NCBI GenBank assembly: GCA_965208015.1
Contig: OZ242309.1
Location: forward strand, 558,001 to 622,000
DNA from: Bin87 sp965208015
GTDB taxonomy: Bacteria; Chloroflexota; Dehalococcoidia; Lucifugimonadales; UBA3495
Direction: 5' to 3'
DNA: 64,000 nt
The first letter of the stretch is position 1, and each line of letters starts with the position of its first letter. The position numbers and the translations under genes were made by a program. The notes under the pieces were generated by a model. That model had not been told where the DNA came from. It made no database searches and saw only the letters and a program-made list of their open reading frames with translations. Below are positions 59,911 through 64,000 of this stretch, piece by piece.

Positions 59911-60091
59911 ATCCGATGGTGGGCCTGACTTGACGGTAGGCAGTACCATCTTCGAGATGTGGATGAAACTATAATCGCTCATCAAACACCATCTGATTTT
60001 GCCATCACTCGCCGAAATTGCCAAGATGAAGGTGTGCTAAAGCATCTTTGGCCATAGGCTGCCCAGCGGAGACCACAGCATGGTCGGGTCA
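59911..60091. other. Non-coding gap
   Basis: About 180 bp with no frame that looks coding and no clear promoter. It probably holds the end of the minus-strand small-gene cluster. Confidence 0.5.
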
Positions 60092-60355
60092 TTACAGAGA
60101 AGCAACCAACTGCGCTATGGCCTTAATTATCCACGGCAACCTCATTGCCCCCACGATGCTTGCCGCCAGCCAAGAGTAATGCTTGACCGCTTGGCTATAC
60201 GCATACGAGTAGTTCCCTTCCGGGTCAAACCTGCGGGATAGATCGTCCCAATTGCTTGATTGTTGAGCTGTGTACCGCGCCGCCTGGAGCGCCAAGAACA
60301 CAACCACAACTGTAATGATGCTTTCGATAGCGAACCTAGTTAGTCCGGGGTCCAT
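60092..60355 (-). CDS. Small membrane protein, 87 aa
   Basis: The N-terminal helix FAIESIITVVVVFLALQAARY and a second one ASIVGAMRLPWIIKAIAQLV flank a soluble loop (NWDDLSRRFDPEGNYSYAYS). No family is recognised. It lies with the tiny genes at 60492-60908, all on the minus strand. Confidence 0.5.
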   Translation of the reverse strand: MDPGLTRFAIESIITVVVVFLALQAARYTAQQSSNWDDLSRRFDPEGNYSYAYSQAVKHYSWLAASIVGAMRLPWIIKAIAQLVASL

Positions 60356-60491
60356 TCACGTCCTCTTCCTTCTTGTTCAAGAGGCTCCAAGGGTTGGAAC
60401 AACTTGAGGGTCATCTACCACATGCGGGGCTGGTATTGCGTCGCTCTCAACGTGAGGGTCAGGATGAAAAACTGACCGGATAGCCTCCAGT

Positions 60492-60710
60492 TCAGAGGTA
60501 TTCGGAAGGTGGCAAAAGACGCTCAGCCTCCGGATATGGCGGGATATTCCGTACCCCGTGGCATATGCGACATTCACATTCCGGGTCTTGGTCGGCAATC
60601 AGCCCGTGCAGCATGTTGATGTAGGCCAAAACCTTGCCCCGGTCCACGCCATCCAGGTAGAGTTTCTTCCTATCCTCCTGGCGAACCCAAGGCGCTGGTA
60701 TATTCGACAT
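60492..60710 (-). CDS. Small protein with CxCxxC motif, 72 aa
   Basis: The product (VRQEDRKKLYLDGVDRGKVL, then DPECECRICHGVRNIPPYPE) is soluble with a cysteine cluster that may bind zinc. No ribosome site is clear and no family is recognised. The stretch 60377-60491 between it and the membrane protein has an overlapping frame of uncertain status. Confidence 0.5.
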   Translation of the reverse strand: MSNIPAPWVRQEDRKKLYLDGVDRGKVLAYINMLHGLIADQDPECECRICHGVRNIPPYPEAERLLPPSEYL

Positions 60711-60719
60711 ATGCAGTGG

Positions 60720-60908
60720 TTACCAACCACAGTTACTGCAACGGGCGTCGAAATACTGGCGGCTCTCTTGGTCCCGTCCCGTCACATATATCTCTCCACT
60801 AGGTCCGGTCTCGTACCTTTCCCCACGTCTCAGAAATTCTCTTTGGTCAGCCCCGCACCATGCGCAATCGATGGCCATCTTGTCTCCCATGTCTTGCTCA
60901 GTATTCAT
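60720..60908 (-). CDS. Small zinc-ribbon-like protein
   Basis: From ATG 60908 (GAGG 5 nt upstream) the product is 62 residues with CAWCGAD and a closing CSNCGW, the two halves of a zinc ribbon. Other in-frame ATGs at 60926 and 60878 are possible. Ends 9 nt before the start of the next small gene; likely one transcript. Confidence 0.55.
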   Translation of the reverse strand: MNTEQDMGDKMAIDCAWCGADQREFLRRGERYETGPSGEIYVTGRDQESRQYFDARCSNCGW

Positions 60909-61028
60909 AACGTCCTCGGACATCATCGGAGATCACAAAGTCGTAGCCCGTCAGTTCAAATTGAAGGATAATGGGATTTCAATCGGCAGTTCCACTTATG
61001 GCAGCGTAAACATCATATCCTGGGCTTG

Positions 61029-61139
61029 TTCTTCAGTGGACTGTTCGCAAAAGCTATCATCCAGAATGTGCTGGTAGCAGGGCTGTGCCTGTTCGTCAAC
61101 CACCGCCGGCATCAGAGCTGGGAAATACGCCGCTGTTGA
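61029..61139 (+). pseudogene. Degraded C-terminal copy of the membrane protein at 61154
   Basis: The frame reads FFSGLFAKAIIQNVLVAGLCL, then FVNHRRHQSWEIRRC and TGA, which matches the C-terminal part of the gene at 61154 (FFGSLVALIVIQVLLVVELCLLVN). The base match is clearest from 61071 to 61118. It is 15 nt upstream of that gene, a partial tandem duplication. Confidence 0.7.
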
Positions 61140-61153
61140 TGTAGAGGAGCAGG

Positions 61154-61525
61154 ATGATGCTACTTCAACCTATAGGATTCGAGATCCCCATCTGGGTCAT
61201 CTATTACGTCTTGGCAACGCTCGGCGGGCCGACCCTGCTGCCCATTATTGCTGGCGTCGTTTGCGGTCGTTTCATGGAATGGATTTCGCCCTCATTCGGC
61301 CTCACCGTGGGAATCGGCGTAACGGTGGTGGGGGCCACTCCGTATATCGCCTTCGTGTTTGTACTCAGGGAGAACTTCTTCCCTAAACTGGACTTGACAG
61401 CTGCTCAATTCTTCGGAAGCCTCGTGGCATTGATTGTTATTCAAGTCCTGCTGGTAGTGGAGTTGTGTCTGCTCGTCAACCGGCGGAGGGACAGGACTTG
61501 GGGGATACGTGGCTGGTGGCGCTGA
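61154..61525 (+). CDS. Small membrane protein, about four helices
   Basis: The 123-residue protein has hydrophobic segments IWVIYYVLATLGGPTLLPII, LTVGIGVTVVGATPYIAFVFV and FGSLVALIVIQVLLVVELCL and a basic end (NRRRDRTWGIRGWWR). No named family. The ATG follows GAGGAGCAGG. It converges with the restriction gene. Confidence 0.65.
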   Translation: MMLLQPIGFEIPIWVIYYVLATLGGPTLLPIIAGVVCGRFMEWISPSFGLTVGIGVTVVGATPYIAFVFVLRENFFPKLDLTAAQFFGSLVALIVIQVLLVVELCLLVNRRRDRTWGIRGWWR

Positions 61526-61572
61526 TAGGGTTAGCGTTTTGCCGAGCCAGGGTTTGCCGTTCAAGTACAGAG

Positions 61573-64000
61573 TCAATCCAGGTCAGGGCAAATCAACGCC
61601 CACCCTTCCGACAATACCTCCGCTTGCTCCAGCACCGTCCGCGTCGCCTTCTCCTGCTTGTCGGGCGGGTACCCGTGCTTGCGGAGGATACGACGGACGA
61701 GAACCCGCAATTGTGCCCGCACGTTCTCCCGCAGCGTCCAGTCAATGGTCACGTTGCGCCGCACCGTCTCGACCAACTCGCGGGCGATGGCGCGGAGGGT
61801 CTCGTCTCCCAGCACCTCCACGGCGCTGTCGTTGGTTTCCAGGGCGTCGTAGAAGGCCAGTTCGTCGTCCGTCAATCCAAGCCTTTCGCCCTTGGCGGCG
61901 GCTTCCCACATCTCGCGGGCCAGTTGGATCAGCTCCTCTATCACCTGCGCCGCCTCAATCGCCCGGTTCTGGTAGCGGCGGAGGGTCTGTTCTAGCATCT
62001 CGGCGAAGGAACGCGCTTGCACCACGTTGTAGCGCCGGCGGGCTGCCACTTCACCCCGGAGCAGCTTTTGCAGCAACTCCACCGCCAGGTTGCGCTGGGG
62101 CATCCCCTGAACCTCGGCCAGGAAGTCATCGGACAACACCGAGATGTCCGGCTTGTCCAACCCTGCCGCCGCGAAGATGTCCAGGACCCCTTCCGAAGCC
62201 ACGGCCCGGGAAACTATCTGACGTATCGCGAGGTTCATCTCCTCGCCCGATTGCCCATCCGAAGGCGACGACTTGGACAACGCCGCCCGCACCGTCTGGA
62301 AGAAGCCCATGTCGTCGCGGATGCGGTTGGTCTCCTCGTGGGGCACAGCCAGGGCGAAGGCCTGGGAGAGTTCGCGGACCGCCGCCATGCAGCGGTCCTT
62401 GCCGTTTTCTTGACCCAGGATATGTTCCTGAGCGGCGGGAAGAAGCCCCAACCGCTCTGCCGGCGCGCCGGACGTCCACTGCGACCAGTCGAAGCCGTGG
62501 AACAAAGCGCAGCACACTTCGTGCTTTTCCAACATGACGGCCACCACCTCTTCCTTGTCGATGGCGGCGCGCCCGGTTCCTCCGCTCTCGGTGTACGTCA
62601 CCAATGCCCGCCGCAGGTCGTTGGCCAGTCCCAGGTAGTCCACCACCAGCCCGCCGGGCTTGTCCCGGAACACCCGGTTTACACGGGCTATCGCCTGCAT
62701 CAGCCCGTGGCCCCGCATGGGCTTGTCCAAGTACATGGTGTGCAGGCTGGGCGCGTCGAAGCCGGTCAGCCACATATCCCGCACCAGCACGATGCGGAAA
62801 GGGTCGTCGGGGTCCCGGAAGCGGTTGGCCAGCGCTTCCCTTCGGGCCTTGTTCCTCACGTGCCGCTGCCACTCCGGCGGGTCTGAGGCCGAGCCGGTCA
62901 TCACCACCTTGATGGCGCCCTCGCCGTCGTCGTCGCCATTCCACTCAGGGCGCAGCCGGACCAGTTCCTCGTACAGGTCAACGCAGATGCGGCGGCTCAT
63001 GCACACCACCATGGCCTTTCCGTCCAGCGCTTCCAGCCGTTCCTCGAAGTGGTCCAAGATGTCTGCGGCTACCTGCCTTACCCGGACGGGAGCGCCGACT
63101 ATGGCCTCCAACTGCGCCCACTTGGTCTTCAACCGCTCCTTGCGCTCAACTTCCTCGCCCTCGGTGGCTTCCTCGAAATCCGGGTCAATGGTGGGACGCT
63201 GGGCGTCGTCCAGTTCCAGCAGGGCCAGGCGGCTCTCGTAGTGGATGGGCACCGTGGCCCCGTCCTCCACGGAACGCCGGATGTCGTAGATGCTGATATA
63301 GTCGCCGAACACGGCGCGGGTGTTGGCGTCCTCCAGCTCGATGGGCGTGCCGGTGAAACCGACGAAGGAGGCGTTGGGCAGAGCGTCCCTCATGTGCCTG
63401 GCGTAGCCGTCGATGAAGTCGTACTGGCTGCGGTGGGCCTCGTCGGCGATGACCACGACGTTGCGCCGTTCCGATAGGGTGGGATGGGTGTCGCCCCGCT
63501 CCTCGGGGAAGAACTTCTGGATGGTGGTGAACACCACGCCGCCGGAAGCCACCGACAACTTCCGCCGCAGGTCGGCCCGGCTCTCGGCCTGCACCGGTGG
63601 CTGGCGCAGCAGGTCCTGGCACCGGGAGAAGGTCCCGAAGAGCTGGTCATCCAGGTCGTTGCGGTCGGTGAGCACTACGATAGTGGGGTTCTGCATGGCC
63701 GGCTCACGCACGATGGCCCCGGCGTAGAAGGCCATGGTCAGGCTCTTGCCCGACCCCTGGGTGTGCCAGACCACCCCGACGCGCCGGTCGCCAGGTTCGC
63801 CGCCTGGCCTTCTTCCCGACTCGTAGCGGCCGCCTTCCTCGGCGACGGCCCGTTCCGCCTGCTGCAACTCCGCCGCTCGCAGGGTCTCGCCCACGGCGGC
63901 GCGGACGGCGTGGAACTGGTGGTAGCCGGCCAACTTCTTGACCGGCTTGCCGCTGCCGTCGTCGTCAAACACGATGAAGTCCCGCAGCAGGACCAGGAAG
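61573..64000 (-). CDS. hsdR: Type I restriction enzyme R subunit, C-terminal part (5' end outside window)
   Basis: The frame continues to the window edge. About 809 residues are seen: VGVVWHTQGSGKSLTMAFYAG with Walker A, NVVVIADEAHRSQYDF with the DEAH box, SFVGFTGTPIELEDANTRAVFGDYISIYDI (motif III area), VRDMWLTGFDAPSLHTMYLDKPMRGHGLMQAIARVNRVF (motifs V-VI), and the HsdR C-terminal helical domain. It is the motor-nuclease subunit; the N-terminal nuclease domain and the HsdM/HsdS genes lie outside. Codon use is normal for this genome. Confidence 0.93.
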   Translation of the reverse strand, partial: FLVLLRDFIVFDDDGSGKPVKKLAGYHQFHAVRAAVGETLRAAELQQAERAVAEEGGRYESGRRPGGEPGDRRVGVVWHTQGSGKSLTMAFYAGAIVREPAMQNPTIVVLTDRNDLDDQLFGTFSRCQDLLRQPPVQAESRADLRRKLSVASGGVVFTTIQKFFPEERGDTHPTLSERRNVVVIADEAHRSQYDFIDGYARHMRDALPNASFVGFTGTPIELEDANTRAVFGDYISIYDIRRSVEDGATVPIHYESRLALLELDDAQRPTIDPDFEEATEGEEVERKERLKTKWAQLEAIVGAPVRVRQVAADILDHFEERLEALDGKAMVVCMSRRICVDLYEELVRLRPEWNGDDDGEGAIKVVMTGSASDPPEWQRHVRNKARREALANRFRDPDDPFRIVLVRDMWLTGFDAPSLHTMYLDKPMRGHGLMQAIARVNRVFRDKPGGLVVDYLGLANDLRRALVTYTESGGTGRAAIDKEEVVAVMLEKHEVCCALFHGFDWSQWTSGAPAERLGLLPAAQEHILGQENGKDRCMAAVRELSQAFALAVPHEETNRIRDDMGFFQTVRAALSKSSPSDGQSGEEMNLAIRQIVSRAVASEGVLDIFAAAGLDKPDISVLSDDFLAEVQGMPQRNLAVELLQKLLRGEVAARRRYNVVQARSFAEMLEQTLRRYQNRAIEAAQVIEELIQLAREMWEAAAKGERLGLTDDELAFYDALETNDSAVEVLGDETLRAIARELVETVRRNVTIDWTLRENVRAQLRVLVRRILRKHGYPPDKQEKATRTVLEQAEVLSEGWALICPDLD

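Noticed and set aside
1..64000. TGA read as tryptophan (alternative code)
   Set aside because: Many genes end at TGA with the expected family length (for example 607-609 in atpD), and Trp is encoded by TGG throughout.
1..64000. tRNA, rRNA or CRISPR array
   Set aside because: I found no T-arm consensus in a cloverleaf context, no rRNA stretches and no regularly spaced direct repeats; only dispersed palindromes and the TPR coding repeats are repeated.

Overview
The window is about 64 kb of GC-rich bacterial chromosome, densely coded on both strands, with no rRNA, tRNA or CRISPR array that I can see. The gene content suggests a Chloroflexota lineage of the Dehalococcoidia/SAR202 kind: form-II CoxL molybdenum hydroxylase, two LLM flavin monooxygenases, paired DUF1800/DUF1501 proteins, PaREP1/HEPN-like and Uma2 proteins, and acyl-CoA and amidohydrolase catabolism. 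The taxonomic call is inference only. Several genes start with TTG or GTG, and TGA is used as an ordinary stop in most genes.

Layout. 1-8.4 kb holds the 3' end of the ATP synthase operon (atpD partial, atpC) facing the redox repressor rex, then a DUF503 protein, a SelW-like selenoprotein, a hydrolase, a membrane-anchored HdrD-like Fe-S oxidoreductase, an HNH nuclease, an Smr protein and holB. 8.4-18.5 kb is an unstable segment: lysA, a PH-domain protein, a lone XRE regulator, a chimeric scar built from fragments of a HEPN gene and lysA, a small envelope-protein cluster with a collagen-like protein, an intact IS1380-type element with target duplication, a wrecked IS630 element, a DUF4190-like fragment and two HEPN-like genes. 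18.5-31 kb carries the CoxS/L/M-type molybdenum hydroxylase operon with a clear promoter, surE, a transporter, a PIG-L deacetylase and a DUF1800-DUF1501-NHL operon. 31-39 kb has a decayed restriction-like gene, a MogA/HEPN operon, HIT, enoyl-CoA hydratase and hydrolase genes, and an LLM-HEPN-selenoperoxiredoxin operon. 39-48 kb has a formate-dehydrogenase-type molybdoenzyme, an aminotransferase, a second LLM monooxygenase, an orphan structured transcript, MocA and XdhC maturation factors and ispG. 48-64 kb holds a toxin-antitoxin pair coupled to an acyl-CoA dehydrogenase-like gene, a large TPR protein, proS, assorted oxidoreductases and a CCA-adding-type enzyme, a cluster of tiny genes, and the C-terminal part of a type I restriction HsdR that runs off the end.

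How the genes fit together. Molybdenum is a theme: two molybdoenzymes (Cox/Xdh type and formate-dehydrogenase type) share the window with three cofactor genes (MogA/MoaB, MocA, XdhC). Redox metabolism is a second theme: rex beside ATP synthase, the HdrD-like membrane protein and two thiol/selenol proteins. The most important observation is that two genes would be missed or truncated by a standard gene caller. In each, an in-frame TGA sits exactly where a redox cysteine belongs (CxxU in a SelW/Rdx protein at 2312-2581; UxxC in a peroxiredoxin-like protein at 38661-39152), and each TGA is followed at 16-21 nt by the apical loop of a bacterial-SECIS-like hairpin. The other notable items are an orphan promoter-hairpin-terminator transcript at 44.65-44.96 kb and a dispersed, still duplicating family of HEPN/PaREP1-like proteins.
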